A stretch of DNA of 64,000 nt from Novosphingobium sp. AAP83 (GTDB lineage Bacteria; Pseudomonadota; Alphaproteobacteria; Sphingomonadales; Sphingomonadaceae), in NCBI RefSeq assembly GCF_001295795.1, contig NZ_LJHY01000022.1, forward strand, positions 248,001 through 312,000, written 5' to 3'. Under the pieces are notes generated by a model. It had not been told where the DNA came from. It made no database searches and worked only from the letters and a program-made list of their open reading frames with translations. Positions 17,663 to 26,154 of this stretch are shown one piece after another (the stretch's first letter is position 1; each line of letters starts with the position of its first letter). Made by a program: the position numbers and the translations under genes.

Positions 17663-18850
17663 TTATGCAACAAGGGCGGCAACACCGGGCAATTCCTTGC
17701 CTTCCATCCATTCCAGGAAAGCCCCGCCGGCGGTCGATACATAAGAAAAGTCTCCGCCAACACCAGCGTGATTAAGCGCCGCAACGGTATCACCGCCGCC
17801 CGCTACTGAAACAAGCGAACCTTCTTTGGTCAGCGCAGCCGCGGTGCGCGCAAGCGCGACAGTGGCGGCGTCAAACGGTTCGGTTTCAAACGCACCCATT
17901 GGTCCGTTCCAGACCAGTGTCTTGCAGGTTTTGAGGACATCGGCCAGCGCCTCGACCGCAGTCGGGCCGACATCGAGGATCATCTCGTCCGCTGCCACTT
18001 CATGGACATTGCAGGTACGCAGGGACGCCGGATTTGCGGCGAATTCCTTTGAAACCACAACGTCATAAGGCAGGTGGACGGTGCAGCCTGCTTTATCAGC
18101 GTTGTCGAGGATTTCGTCTGCCGTGGCGGTGAGATCATGTTCGCACAGCGATTTGCCGACGGCGACGCCGCGGGCGGCAAGGAAGGTGTTGGCCATGCCG
18201 CCGCCGATGATCAGGTGATCGACTTTGCCCACCAGATGCTTGAGCACGTCAAGCTTGGTGGAAACCTTGGCACCGCCGACAACGGCTGCCACCGGATGCT
18301 CGGGCTTGCCCAGCGCCTTTTCAAGCGCAGTCAATTCAGCTTCCATCGCGCGTCCGGCAAATGCGGGCAGCACGTGGGCAAGGCCTTCGGTTGAAGCATG
18401 CGCGCGGTGCGCGGCAGAGAACGCATCGTTGACATAGAAATCGCCAAGGCTGGCAAAGCGTTCGATCACGGCGGGATCGTTCTTTTCCTCGCCACCGAAA
18501 AAGCGGGTGTTTTCAAGGATGGCGATATCGCCAGCCTTCAGCGCGGCGACGGCTTCCTTGTCGCCTTCCCAATCGATGAAGCTGACCGGACGGCCCAGCA
18601 CTTGCGACAGCGGTGCGGCAAGCTTCCTGAGCGAGAACTCTTCGGAAGGCTCGCCCTTGGGGCGTCCGAAATGCGCCAGAACGAGCACTTTTGCACCCTT
18701 GTCTGACAGTTCGTTGAGCGTCGCGACGGTGGCGCGCAGGCGGGTGTCATCGGTGACAAGGCCATCAGCCATCGGCACGTTCAGGTCTTCGCGGACGAGC
18801 ACGGCCTTGCCGGTGACATCGCCAATATCGTCAAGGGTTTTGAAGCTCAT
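17663..18850 (-). CDS. pgk: Phosphoglycerate kinase
   Basis: Glycolytic/gluconeogenic kinase making ATP from 1,3-bisphosphoglycerate. The 395-residue protein has the N-terminal [17 protein letters not shown] and [10 protein letters not shown] substrate-binding segments, [24 protein letters not shown] and [12 protein letters not shown]. The ATG (18848-18850) overlaps the stop of the upstream MOSC gene in an ATGA, so translation is coupled. It is the distal gene of tkt-gap-MOSC-pgk. Confidence 0.97.
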   Translation of the reverse strand: MSFKTLDDIGDVTGKAVLVREDLNVPMADGLVTDDTRLRATVATLNELSDKGAKVLVLAHFGRPKGEPSEEFSLRKLAAPLSQVLGRPVSFIDWEGDKEAVAALKAGDIAILENTRFFGGEEKNDPAVIERFASLGDFYVNDAFSAAHRAHASTEGLAHVLPAFAGRAMEAELTALEKALGKPEHPVAAVVGGAKVSTKLDVLKHLVGKVDHLIIGGGMANTFLAARGVAVGKSLCEHDLTATADEILDNADKAGCTVHLPYDVVVSKEFAANPASLRTCNVHEVAADEMILDVGPTAVEALADVLKTCKTLVWNGPMGAFETEPFDAATVALARTAAALTKEGSLVSVAGGGDTVAALNHAGVGGDFSYVSTAGGAFLEWMEGKELPGVAALVA

Positions 18851-19323
18851 TCCTCGATCCTCACTTCATCACCGATGGCAATATCGCCATCGGTCAGCAC
18901 CCGGCCGAGCACACCGCCGCGCCAATCAGGCAGGAGTGCGTCTTTCAGACCGGGCTGGATTTCGTCCATGCGGCTGCACGGATCGCATTCGCAGGTAATT
19001 ACTATGCGCAAGCTTTCGCCAATGGCGATGACTTTTCCGGCCTCACGCGGCAGGCGGATGCCTTGCACAAGCAGGTTGGCACGGCGGACGTGCCAAGGCA
19101 GCGCAGTATCGGCGCCAGGAGGCAGGTCGGCCAGTGCGGCGTCCCAGCTTTCCGCTTCAATCAGTGAAATCTGGCGCCGCCCCTTGCCGCCGGGACGAAT
19201 AACGCCGCTCTTGTCACCGGCGACGCCCGATGCGCGGGTTACCGAAATGCTTTGGAGCGTCTCGATAGCACTGCGCGACCGTTCATGCCGTGCAATGCCA
19301 CCAAGACGCCCCATGTTGCGCAT
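18847..19323 (-). CDS. MOSC-domain protein inserted between gap and pgk
   Basis: The 158-residue protein ([13 protein letters not shown]) has a MOSC sulfur-carrier core: [41 protein letters not shown], and the conserved-cysteine region [20 protein letters not shown] with [25 protein letters not shown] proteins use a cysteine to move sulfur or to bind molybdopterin-type ligands. The start ATG at 19321-19323 is 5 bases after the gap stop, and the stop overlaps the pgk start. It is thus locked into the glycolytic operon, although no Moco gene is nearby. An alternative start is ATG at 19314. Confidence 0.85.
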   Translation of the reverse strand: MRNMGRLGGIARHERSRSAIETLQSISVTRASGVAGDKSGVIRPGGKGRRQISLIEAESWDAALADLPPGADTALPWHVRRANLLVQGIRLPREAGKVIAIGESLRIVITCECDPCSRMDEIQPGLKDALLPDWRGGVLGRVLTDGDIAIGDEVRIEE

Positions 19324-19328
19324 CAACC

Positions 19329-20336
19329 TTAGAGGAACTTTGCCATCACGCCTGCGGTATCGAGCATGCGGTTCGAGAAGCCCCACTCATTATCGTACCA
19401 CGAAAGCACGCGAACCAGCTTGCCTTCGAGCACGGCGGTTTCGAGGCTGTCGATGGTTGACGAGTGCGAATCGTGGTTGAAATCGATCGAAACCAAAGGC
19501 TCTTCGGTATAACCGAGAACGCCCTTGAGCGGACCTTCCGCAGCAGCCTTGAGCACGGCGTTCACTTCTGCCAGCGTGGTATCGCGCTTTGGCGTGAAGG
19601 TGAGATCGACGACCGAGACGTTTGGCGTGGGCACGCGGATCGACGAACCATCGAGCTTGCCCTTGAGGTCTGGCAGAACTTCGCCAACGGCAACGGCAGC
19701 GCCGGTGCTGGTAGGGATCATGTTCATCGCAGCAGCGCGGGCGCGGCGCGGATCGCTGTGGATCTGGTCAAGGATCTTCTGGTCGTTGGTATACGAGTGG
19801 ATTGTGGTCATCAGGCCACGCTCGATACCGATGGCTTCATGCAGAACCTTGGCCATCGGGGCGAGGCAGTTGGTGGTGCACGATGCGTTCGACACGATCT
19901 TATGATCGCCGGTGATCTTGTCATCGTTCACACCGAATACAACCGTGAGGTCAACATTCTTGCCCGGAGCCGAGATCAGCACGCGCTTGGCACCTGCATC
20001 CAGGTGCTTCTGGCCACCTTCGCGGGTCGTGAAGAAACCGGTGCATTCCAGAGCGATGTCGATGCCATTGGCGGCATGCGGCAGGTTGGCAGGATCGCGC
20101 TCTGCGGTCACCTGAATGCGCTTGCCGTTGACGATCAGATCATTGCCATCGACCGAAACATCACCCCCAAAAGCGCCGTGCACGCTATCGCGCTTGAACA
20201 GCAGGGCGTTGGCTTTGGCGTCTGCCAGATCGTTGATCGAGACCAGTTCAAGGCCGCAATCGGGCCGTTCGAGGATGGCGCGTGCTACATTGCGCCCGAT
20301 ACGTCCGAAACCGTTGATTGCAACCTTGGTCGCCAT
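19329..20336 (-). CDS. gap: Glyceraldehyde-3-phosphate dehydrogenase, type I
   Basis: Oxidises GAP to 1,3-bisphosphoglycerate. The NAD-binding start [16 protein letters not shown], the catalytic [12 protein letters not shown] and the C-terminal [15 protein letters not shown] are all present; 335 residues. An Asp-type residue after strand 2 (SINDLAD) suggests NAD preference. It follows tkt by 21 bases. Confidence 0.97.
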   Translation of the reverse strand: MATKVAINGFGRIGRNVARAILERPDCGLELVSINDLADAKANALLFKRDSVHGAFGGDVSVDGNDLIVNGKRIQVTAERDPANLPHAANGIDIALECTGFFTTREGGQKHLDAGAKRVLISAPGKNVDLTVVFGVNDDKITGDHKIVSNASCTTNCLAPMAKVLHEAIGIERGLMTTIHSYTNDQKILDQIHSDPRRARAAAMNMIPTSTGAAVAVGEVLPDLKGKLDGSSIRVPTPNVSVVDLTFTPKRDTTLAEVNAVLKAAAEGPLKGVLGYTEEPLVSIDFNHDSHSSTIDSLETAVLEGKLVRVLSWYDNEWGFSNRMLDTAGVMAKFL

Positions 20337-20357
20337 GATGAGGATCTCCTGTTTAGA

Positions 20358-22346
20358 TTACGATACCCGCGAAAGGATTTGCGGAACAATCTTGTCAGCC
20401 GTCAGACCGAAATGGTCGAACAGCGCTTCGATGGGCGCCGAGGCACCGAACGAATCGATACCAATCGTCAGCCCGTCGCCAACGTACTTCTGCCAGCCTA
20501 AGGTTACTCCCGCCTCAACAGAGACCTTGAGAACGTCTGAAGGCAAAATATCTGCGCGATAAGAAGCGTCCTGTTCGTCGAACAGTTCCCAGCATGGCGC
20601 GGAAACGACGTCTGCACCGATGCCCTGCGCTTCGAGCGCTGCGGCCACATCCTTGGCGATGGCAACTTCCGAGCCGGTAGCGATCAGTACAACCTTGCGC
20701 GCAGCTTGCGCTTCAACCAGGCGATAAGCACCCTTGGCGCTCTTCATTTCGGCATCGAAGCGCACCGGGGTAAGGTTCTGGCGGGTAAGCGCGAGGACCG
20801 ATGGACGATCCTTGCTGGCCAGCGCCAGCGCCCATGCTTCAGCCGTTTCGATGGCATCGGCAGGACGGAACACCAGCAGGTTCGGGATCATGCGCAAGGA
20901 CATGACATGCTCAACCGGCTGATGGGTCGGGCCATCTTCGCCAAGGCCGATCGAATCGTGCGTCAGCACATAGACCACGCGCTGGTGCTGCAATGCCGAC
21001 ATGCGGATCGCGTTGCGGCAATAGTCCGAGAAGATCAGGAAGGTGCCGCCATAGGGAATCACGCCGCCATGCAGCGCCATGCCGTTCATCGCCGCCGCCA
21101 TGCCGAATTCGCGAATACCGTAATAGACATAGCGGCCATCATAGCTGTCAGGCGTAAACGGCAGGGTCGATTTGGTCTTGGTGTTGTTCGAGCCGGTAAG
21201 GTCAGCCGAGCCACCGACCATTTCAGGCACGTTGGCGGTGAACGCTTCCAATGCCATTTCGCTGGATTTGCGGGTAGCAACTTTGGGCGGGTTGGCGATT
21301 AGCGACTGGATATAGGCATCAAAGCCGGTTTCCGCCGGAAGCACGCCATCCATGCGGCGTGCGAGTTCGGCAGCCTTGGGGTTGCTTGCAGCGCGTGCAG
21401 CCCAAGCGGCATGGTCAGCCTGGCCCAATGCATCGGCAGCCCGCCAGTTGGCGAGGATTTCGGCGGGCACTTCAAATGGAGCGGAGGTCCAACCCAGATA
21501 TTCGCGCGCGGCGGCGATTTCATCAGCGCCCAAAGGTGAGCCGTGGACATTGTGGCCGCCCTGCTTGTTGGGCGCGCCTTTGCCGATCACGGTGCGGCAA
21601 GCAACCAGTGACGGACGTGGATCAGTTGAAGCTTCGGACAGAGCGCGGGCGATATCAGCAAAATCATGGCCATCGCATGTCGTGACGTGCCAACCGCTGG
21701 CGGTGTAGCGGCCAAGGATATCCTCGGTGGTCGAAAGCGAGGTATCGCCATCGATCGTGATCTTGTTATCGTCCCACAGCACGTTGAGACGGCCAAGCTT
21801 CAGCGTGCCGGCAAGGCCGATGGCTTCGTGGTTGATGCCTTCCATCAGGCAACCGTCACCGGCGACGACCCATGTTTTGTGGTCAACCAGATCGTCGCCA
21901 AATTGCGCGTTCAGGTGACGCTCTGCCATGGCCATGCCAACGGCCATCGCCAGACCCTGCCCGAGTGGACCGGTCGTGCACTCAACGCCATCGAGCATGA
22001 AGTTTTCAGGATGGCCTGCGCAAGGGCTGTTCAATTGGCGGAAATTGCGGATGTCATCCATCGTGGGCGCGGCGTAACCTGTGAGGTTAAGCAGCGCATA
22101 GATGAGCATCGAGCCGTGACCGGCTGACAGCACGAAACGGTCACGGTCGGACCACTTGGGAGCTGCCGGATCATGCTTGAGGAACTGCGTCCACAATACG
22201 GTGGCCACATCGGCCATACCCATGGGCATGCCGGGATGGCCGGAATTTGCAGCCTGAACGGCATCCATAGCGAGCGCGCGGATTGCATTGGCCATAGGAG
22301 CCAACTGGTCCTGACTGTGCGCCAGCGTGGCGGATTGGCGTGTCAT
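20358..22346 (-). CDS. tkt: Transketolase
   Basis: TPP enzyme of the pentose phosphate pathway, 662 residues from ATG 22344-22346 (MTRQSATLAHSQDQL). Visible motifs: ANSGHPGMPMGMAD, LSAGHGSMLIYALL, the TPP motif GDGCLMEGINHEA through WDDNKITIDG, and the pyrimidine domain THDSIGLGEDGPTHQPVEH. The frame remains open up to 22835 but that region runs antisense through zapA and is not coding. It is the first gene of tkt-gap-MOSC-pgk. Confidence 0.97.
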   Translation of the reverse strand: MTRQSATLAHSQDQLAPMANAIRALAMDAVQAANSGHPGMPMGMADVATVLWTQFLKHDPAAPKWSDRDRFVLSAGHGSMLIYALLNLTGYAAPTMDDIRNFRQLNSPCAGHPENFMLDGVECTTGPLGQGLAMAVGMAMAERHLNAQFGDDLVDHKTWVVAGDGCLMEGINHEAIGLAGTLKLGRLNVLWDDNKITIDGDTSLSTTEDILGRYTASGWHVTTCDGHDFADIARALSEASTDPRPSLVACRTVIGKGAPNKQGGHNVHGSPLGADEIAAAREYLGWTSAPFEVPAEILANWRAADALGQADHAAWAARAASNPKAAELARRMDGVLPAETGFDAYIQSLIANPPKVATRKSSEMALEAFTANVPEMVGGSADLTGSNNTKTKSTLPFTPDSYDGRYVYYGIREFGMAAAMNGMALHGGVIPYGGTFLIFSDYCRNAIRMSALQHQRVVYVLTHDSIGLGEDGPTHQPVEHVMSLRMIPNLLVFRPADAIETAEAWALALASKDRPSVLALTRQNLTPVRFDAEMKSAKGAYRLVEAQAARKVVLIATGSEVAIAKDVAAALEAQGIGADVVSAPCWELFDEQDASYRADILPSDVLKVSVEAGVTLGWQKYVGDGLTIGIDSFGASAPIEALFDHFGLTADKIVPQILSRVS

Positions 22347-22560
22347 GCTTGCAAAAAACCTTCCATGTCGTGCAGGCTCTGGGAACCTTACGCATCTTTT
22401 CCGATGATTCGGAGCGCCGCCTCTTTGATCACGCAGGCCCTTATGGTCAAGGCCGGGGGTACTTAACAGAAGCGCCATTCGGGCAATATTCGCAGCAAGA
22501 CACTGTCGGTATTCGGCTTGGCTGTTGCGATAAACCAACAATGTGTTAGCGTCGTCCTCT

Positions 22561-22767
22561 ATGGCAACTGAAGCATTGGATGCCGCGCTGGATCGGCTTG
22601 AGCAAGCACTCGATACGGTTGAGGTGGCACTTTCCCGACGGGGCAATAATGGCGGCGGGGCTGACGAGGAGCTCGCTGTCCTCAAAGTGCGGCATCGCAA
22701 ATTGAAAGATACGGTGGCGCAGGAATTGCACCAGCTTGATCTTCTTCTGGCAGGATTGCCAAAATGA
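22561..22767 (+). CDS. Small coiled-coil protein upstream of zapA
   Basis: The 68-residue product (MATEALDAALDRLEQALDTVEVAL) is almost wholly helical with heptad-like Leu/Val/Ala spacing and a Gly/Asn break (RRGNNGGGAD). Its TGA overlaps the zapA ATG (22764-22767), so it is translationally coupled to a Z-ring protein and may work with it, in the manner of ZapB. That role is inferred from position and coiled-coil character only. A GTG at 22543 would add six residues. Confidence 0.7.
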   Translation: MATEALDAALDRLEQALDTVEVALSRRGNNGGGADEELAVLKVRHRKLKDTVAQELHQLDLLLAGLPK

Positions 22768-23102
22768 GCAACGTCAGCCTTCCAATTGGCGGACGCTCCT
22801 TTGTTGTCTCTTGCGCCGAGGGCGAGGAATCGCACATCGAAATGCTCGGGCGTATGCTGGACGACCGCGCGCGCAAAATGGGCGGTGCGCCGAACGAGGC
22901 GCGGATGCTGCTGGTCGTGGCGCTAATGCTGGCCGATGAATTGCATGAGTTGCATAAGCAAGCACCTCCACCCACGGACCCGGCAAAACCAAGCGCTGCG
23001 GCAAGCCCAGTTGACGAGCGCACAGTTGCGCGGATCAATCTTCTGGCCGAACGCTTGGAAAAACTTGGGTTAGCCCTTGAGCATGGGCCTGCGAAGGCCT
23101 AA
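22764..23102 (+). CDS. zapA: Cell division protein ZapA
   Basis: Promotes FtsZ bundling at the Z-ring. The 112-residue protein has the ZapA globular head (VSLPIGGRSFVVSCAEGEESHIEMLGRMLDDRARKM), the LLVVALMLADELHEL helix, and a C-terminal coiled coil (INLLAERLEKLGLAL). It overlaps the upstream coiled-coil gene and is followed directly by 6S RNA and fau, a conserved arrangement. Confidence 0.92.
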   Translation: MSNVSLPIGGRSFVVSCAEGEESHIEMLGRMLDDRARKMGGAPNEARMLLVVALMLADELHELHKQAPPPTDPAKPSAAASPVDERTVARINLLAERLEKLGLALEHGPAKA

Positions 23103-23104
23103 CT

Positions 23105-23280
23105 AGGGGGTGACGGGATCTGCCCGGCACGAGCCGCATGAATATCCCTGAGGCTATAAGCAATCCAAGGGGGCTGCCCCTGCATGGGACCCTGGTCCTG
23201 AGTAAGCGGTCCCCACCTGACGTCGAGGCGTCAGAGGATTTTCCGAGCTAACGACCCATGGTGGGCCCGTCACCCTCCCC
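23105..23280 (+). ncRNA. ssrS: 6S RNA
   Basis: The 176-base gap between zapA and fau folds as a long closed rod. GGGGGTGACGGG at the 5' end pairs with CCCGTCACCCTCC at the 3' end, with an interrupted central region (CCTGAGGCTATAAGCAATC / GAGCTAACGACCC) as in 6S RNA, which mimics an open promoter and binds sigma70 RNA polymerase. Position between zapA and the 5-formyl-THF cyclo-ligase is diagnostic. Exact ends are estimates. Confidence 0.9.
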
Positions 23281-23305
23281 TCCAAGAACCACTGCGGAGT
23301 TGTGC

Positions 23306-23893
23306 GTGGATCAAAAAGCATCGTTGCGCCGCGATTTAAGAGCCAAGCGCAATGCCCACGTTCTTGCTTTAGACCCGCGCTTCCAGGCGCTCATGTTCAA
23401 GCAGCCGCCTTCGCCCGTTGCGGCGCTGGTTCCGGCGGGTGCAACGATTGGCCTCTATCTGGCTGGCCCGGGCGAAGCGCCTGCCACGTCCTATGCCCGC
23501 CACTTCCATGAAGCAGGTCACAAGATCGCCCTGCCGTGGTTTGCGAACAGGGGCGCGCCGATGATCTTTCGCGAATGGGGATCGCCATGGGTGGATGATA
23601 TGTTAGCGCCAAGCCCGTGGCAGCGCATCAAGCAGCCCGAAGCAGACGCTGCCGAGATTGTTCCGGATGTTGTGTTTGTCCCGCTGGTCGGCTTTACAGC
23701 GCAAGGCGACCGGTTGGGCCAAGGCGGTGGCCATTATGATCGCTGGCTGGCGGCGAATCCTTCTGCTTTGCCCATAGGTCTTGCGTGGGATTGCCAGCTT
23801 GTGGGCGAACTGCCCTGTGAGACGCATGACCGTCCGCTCCACGCCGTGGTAACGCCGACACGAATCTATGGCCCATGGGAAAATGCAGCATGA
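23306..23893 (+). CDS. fau: 5-formyltetrahydrofolate cyclo-ligase
   Basis: Returns 5-formyl-THF to the folate pool as 5,10-methenyl-THF. The 195-residue protein has an N-terminal basic helix (KASLRRDLRAKRNAH), IALPWFANRGAPMIFREW, the phosphate-binding LVGFTAQGDRLGQGGGHYDRWL and a C-terminal VVTPTRIY. I chose the GTG at 23306-23308, preceded by GGAG at 23296-23299; an upstream ATG at 23258 would lie inside 6S RNA. Confidence 0.92.
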   Translation: MDQKASLRRDLRAKRNAHVLALDPRFQALMFKQPPSPVAALVPAGATIGLYLAGPGEAPATSYARHFHEAGHKIALPWFANRGAPMIFREWGSPWVDDMLAPSPWQRIKQPEADAAEIVPDVVFVPLVGFTAQGDRLGQGGGHYDRWLAANPSALPIGLAWDCQLVGELPCETHDRPLHAVVTPTRIYGPWENAA

Positions 23894-24120
23894 AACAAGA
23901 CGAGCGCCCCGATTGGCAGCCCACATGGCGCAAGCCCATCGGCATCATTGCGCTGCTAATCGGTTTGACGCTTTACGCAGTGGCGGTGGCATCTGCTTCA
24001 TCAATCATCGGACAGTGGCACGTGCTGTTGCAAACCGTCGTCTATGTCATTCTGGGCGTAGCATGGCTGCTGCCGCTGCGGCGTTTTCTGATCTGGATGG
24101 AAACCGGCCGCTGGAGTTGA
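23890..24120 (+). CDS. DUF2842 family small membrane protein
   Basis: This 76-residue protein has PTWRKPIGIIALLIGLTLYAVAV and a second hydrophobic segment, then the terminal PLRRFLIWMETGRW typical of DUF2842, a two-helix inner-membrane family of alphaproteobacteria with no known function. The ATG overlaps the fau stop (23890-23893), so it is co-translated with fau. Confidence 0.8.
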   Translation: MKQDERPDWQPTWRKPIGIIALLIGLTLYAVAVASASSIIGQWHVLLQTVVYVILGVAWLLPLRRFLIWMETGRWS

Positions 24121-24185
24121 ATCAGCGCTGGTCCCGTTAACGGAACCGCGCATCTATCCGACATTTGTGGGAAAATTCCCCAAGG

Positions 24186-24262
24186 TGGCGCGAGTGACGG
24201 GACTTGAACCCGCGACCCTCGGCGTGACAGGCCGATACTCTAACCAACTGAGCTACACCCGC
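24186..24262 (-). tRNA. tRNA-Asp(GTC)
   Basis: Minus strand: 5' GCGGGTG acceptor, D-loop AGCTCAGTTGGTTAGAG, anticodon loop CTGTCAC (GTC), T-loop TTCAAGT, and 3' CACTCGCG with encoded CCA. 77 bases. Confidence 0.96.
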
Positions 24263-24362
24263 TCACCCTTGGGAGCGCCGCCTCTATGGCAGTGATCGCA
24301 CCGTGTCAACGATGATCGCGCAGCATTTTTGAGCAAAGCCGAAAATTAGGGTTTCGCGCGCG

Positions 24363-24377
24363 TTAACCACGATTTAG
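24363..24377. promoter_or_regulatory. Near-consensus CtrA-type site
   Basis: TTAA-N7-TTAG (TTAACCACGATTTAG) lies 55 bases before the secreted protein at 24432. The CtrA consensus is TTAA-N7-TTAA, so there is one mismatch. Single near-matches occur by chance; the call is tentative. Confidence 0.25.
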
Positions 24378-24431
24378 CGTCTCTGTGGCAAACCCCGCTG
24401 TGGCGCAGATCCTGCGCCGGAAGGGCTTGTT

Positions 24432-24902
24432 ATGCTTGCACGTTCAATCATCCTGGGCGCAGGAACCGGCGCTGCCTTGTGCGCACCGTTTGCCGTACAG
24501 GCCGCCGATACGGTCCACTTTGCCAGCGATGTGTTTGTGGAAAAGTTCGTGTCTGCGCCCGGTGGCGGCAAAAGCCGCATCCTTGCACGGGCGGACCGGT
24601 TGAATCCGGGCGATCAGGTGATCTTCATCGTCAATTGGACTGCACGGCGGGGCAAGGATTTTGTCGTCACCAATCCCCTGCCCCGCGCGGTTGCTTTCCA
24701 GCGCAGCGCTGATGGCACAGAGGAAGTGTCTGTCGACGGTGGCCATAGCTGGGGCCGCCTGGAAGACTTGCGCGTGGCAGGGCGCGACGGCTTTATCCGC
24801 GCAGCCGCACCCGAAGACGTCACCCATTTGCGCTGGCGAGTGCCGGGCTCCCTCGCCCTGCGCGGCAGCGGCCAGATCACCTATCGCGGAATCATCCGCT
24901 AG
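24432..24902 (+). CDS. Secreted protein of unknown function (DUF11-like)
   Basis: The 156-residue product has a signal peptide (MLARSIILGAGTGAALCAPFAVQA, cut before ADTVHF). The mature part resembles a single beta-sandwich of the DUF11/conserved-repeat type: LNPGDQVIFIVNWTARRG, VTNPLPRAVAFQ, WRVPGSLALRGSGQITYRGIIR. Such proteins occur singly in many sphingomonads; role unknown. It converges with the E2 gene, two bases apart. Confidence 0.75.
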   Translation: MLARSIILGAGTGAALCAPFAVQAADTVHFASDVFVEKFVSAPGGGKSRILARADRLNPGDQVIFIVNWTARRGKDFVVTNPLPRAVAFQRSADGTEEVSVDGGHSWGRLEDLRVAGRDGFIRAAAPEDVTHLRWRVPGSLALRGSGQITYRGIIR

Positions 24903-24904
24903 GG

Positions 24905-26149
24905 TCAGCTCGCAAGCAACAGCACCGGCGTTTGAATCAAAGTCTTCACCGCCTGCACAAAACTGGCGGCATCGTGGCCATCGACGACGCGGTGATCGCA
25001 ACTGATCGAGATATTCATCAGCTTGCGCTTCTCGATCCGTTCGCCGCCCATGCTATCCGATACGAACATCGGGCGTTCAACGATGCGGTTCGGCCCGATG
25101 ATCGCAACTTCAGGGCGGTTGATCACCGGCGTTGTCGCAATGCCGCCCAAGGGGCCAAGAGAAGTGACTGTCAGCGTTGAGCCGGACAGTTCCGCGGGCT
25201 TTGCCGATCCGTTACGCGCCGCCTCGGCAAGCCGTCCGATCTCGCGCGCCAGTTGCCACAAATTGAGCGCCTGCGCATCGTGGATGACAGGCACCATCAG
25301 GCCTGCCGGGGTCTGGGCGGCGATGCCAAGATGCACAGAACCGTAACGCGTTACGATTCCTGCCTCGTCATCATAGCGCGCATTGAGCATCGGAAACTGC
25401 GGCAGAGCGCGGCAAATGGCGGTTATCAGCAAGGGCAGCATCGTCAGCTTGGGCTTGTCACCCTTGCTGCTGTTGAGCTGGGCGCGCATAACTTCCAGCG
25501 CCGTTACGTCACACTCTTCGACATAGGAGAAGTGCGGGATGTTGCGCTTTGATGCGGCCATGTTTTCCGCAATGCGGCGACGCATGCCGATAACTTTGAT
25601 GTGTTCATCGGCACTTTGCCCACCGGCAGGACGATAACCGCCTGCACTGTTATAAGCGAGGAACTGGTCAAGATCGGCGTGGCGGATACGGCCTTCTTCC
25701 GACGGGCGGACCTGGGCCAGATCAATGCCAAGGTCTTTTGCGCGCTGGCGCACGGCGGGGCTGGCGAGCACTTTGGTCCCTTCCATGGGCCGGTTCGTAT
25801 CCGGTGATGGCGGGGCGTCTGGTGTCTCGACTTCGCTCGACACGAACGGTTCCAGGGATTTGGATACAGTGGCAGGTTCAGCCACCGGTTCTTCAACCTC
25901 CCCTTCCCCTTCCGTTTCGATCACGACCAGTGCCGAGCCAATCGCAATCACATCGCCCACTTCGCCTGCGACAGCGACGATGCGGCCGGAAACGGGGCTT
26001 TCCATCTCGACCGTGGCCTTGTCGGTCATCATGTCGGCGATGCGGGCGTCCTCTTCGATCAGGTCACCAACAGAGACATGCCATGCGACGATTTCAGCCT
26101 CGGCGATGCCCTCGCCAATGTCGGGCAGGCGGAATGTGTAGGTTGCCAT
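24905..26149 (-). CDS. bkdB: Branched-chain 2-oxoacid dehydrogenase E2 (dihydrolipoyl acyltransferase)
   Basis: E2 core of the complex. From ATG 26147-26149 the order is: lipoyl domain (FRLPDIGEGIAEAEIVAW, lipoylated lysine in MTDKATVEMESP, residues 1-80), a variable linker (about 90-120), the E1/E3-binding domain (LASPAVRQRAKDLGIDLAQV), and the acyltransferase domain ending with the catalytic ISCDHRVVDGHDAASF. It is 414 residues. The linker codes FVSSEVETP from DNA that forms a REP-like stem-loop (25822-25843). It is the third gene of E1a-E1b-E2; the E3 gene is not adjacent. Confidence 0.92.
   Translation of the reverse strand: MATYTFRLPDIGEGIAEAEIVAWHVSVGDLIEEDARIADMMTDKATVEMESPVSGRIVAVAGEVGDVIAIGSALVVIETEGEGEVEEPVAEPATVSKSLEPFVSSEVETPDAPPSPDTNRPMEGTKVLASPAVRQRAKDLGIDLAQVRPSEEGRIRHADLDQFLAYNSAGGYRPAGGQSADEHIKVIGMRRRIAENMAASKRNIPHFSYVEECDVTALEVMRAQLNSSKGDKPKLTMLPLLITAICRALPQFPMLNARYDDEAGIVTRYGSVHLGIAAQTPAGLMVPVIHDAQALNLWQLAREIGRLAEAARNGSAKPAELSGSTLTVTSLGPLGGIATTPVINRPEVAIIGPNRIVERPMFVSDSMGGERIEKRKLMNISISCDHRVVDGHDAASFVQAVKTLIQTPVLLLAS
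25822..25843. repeat. REP-like stem-loop inside the E2 linker
   Basis: GTGTCTCGA-CTTCGC-TCGACAC: GTG/CAC and TCGA/TCGA pair around a CTTCGC loop, followed by GAACGG. The minus-strand reading codes SSEVETP in the inter-domain linker. Short stem-loops of this general form are scattered in sphingomonad genomes, from general knowledge; only one copy is in this window. Confidence 0.5.
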
Positions 26150-26154
26150 AGCGA

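Noticed and set aside
19464-20501. A 345-codon plus-strand frame
   Set aside because: Antisense to gap and the end of tkt; both real genes have intact family motifs.
22347-22835. N-terminal extension of transketolase
   Set aside because: It runs antisense through zapA and the coiled-coil gene, is low complexity (Ser/Arg-rich) and lacks family similarity.
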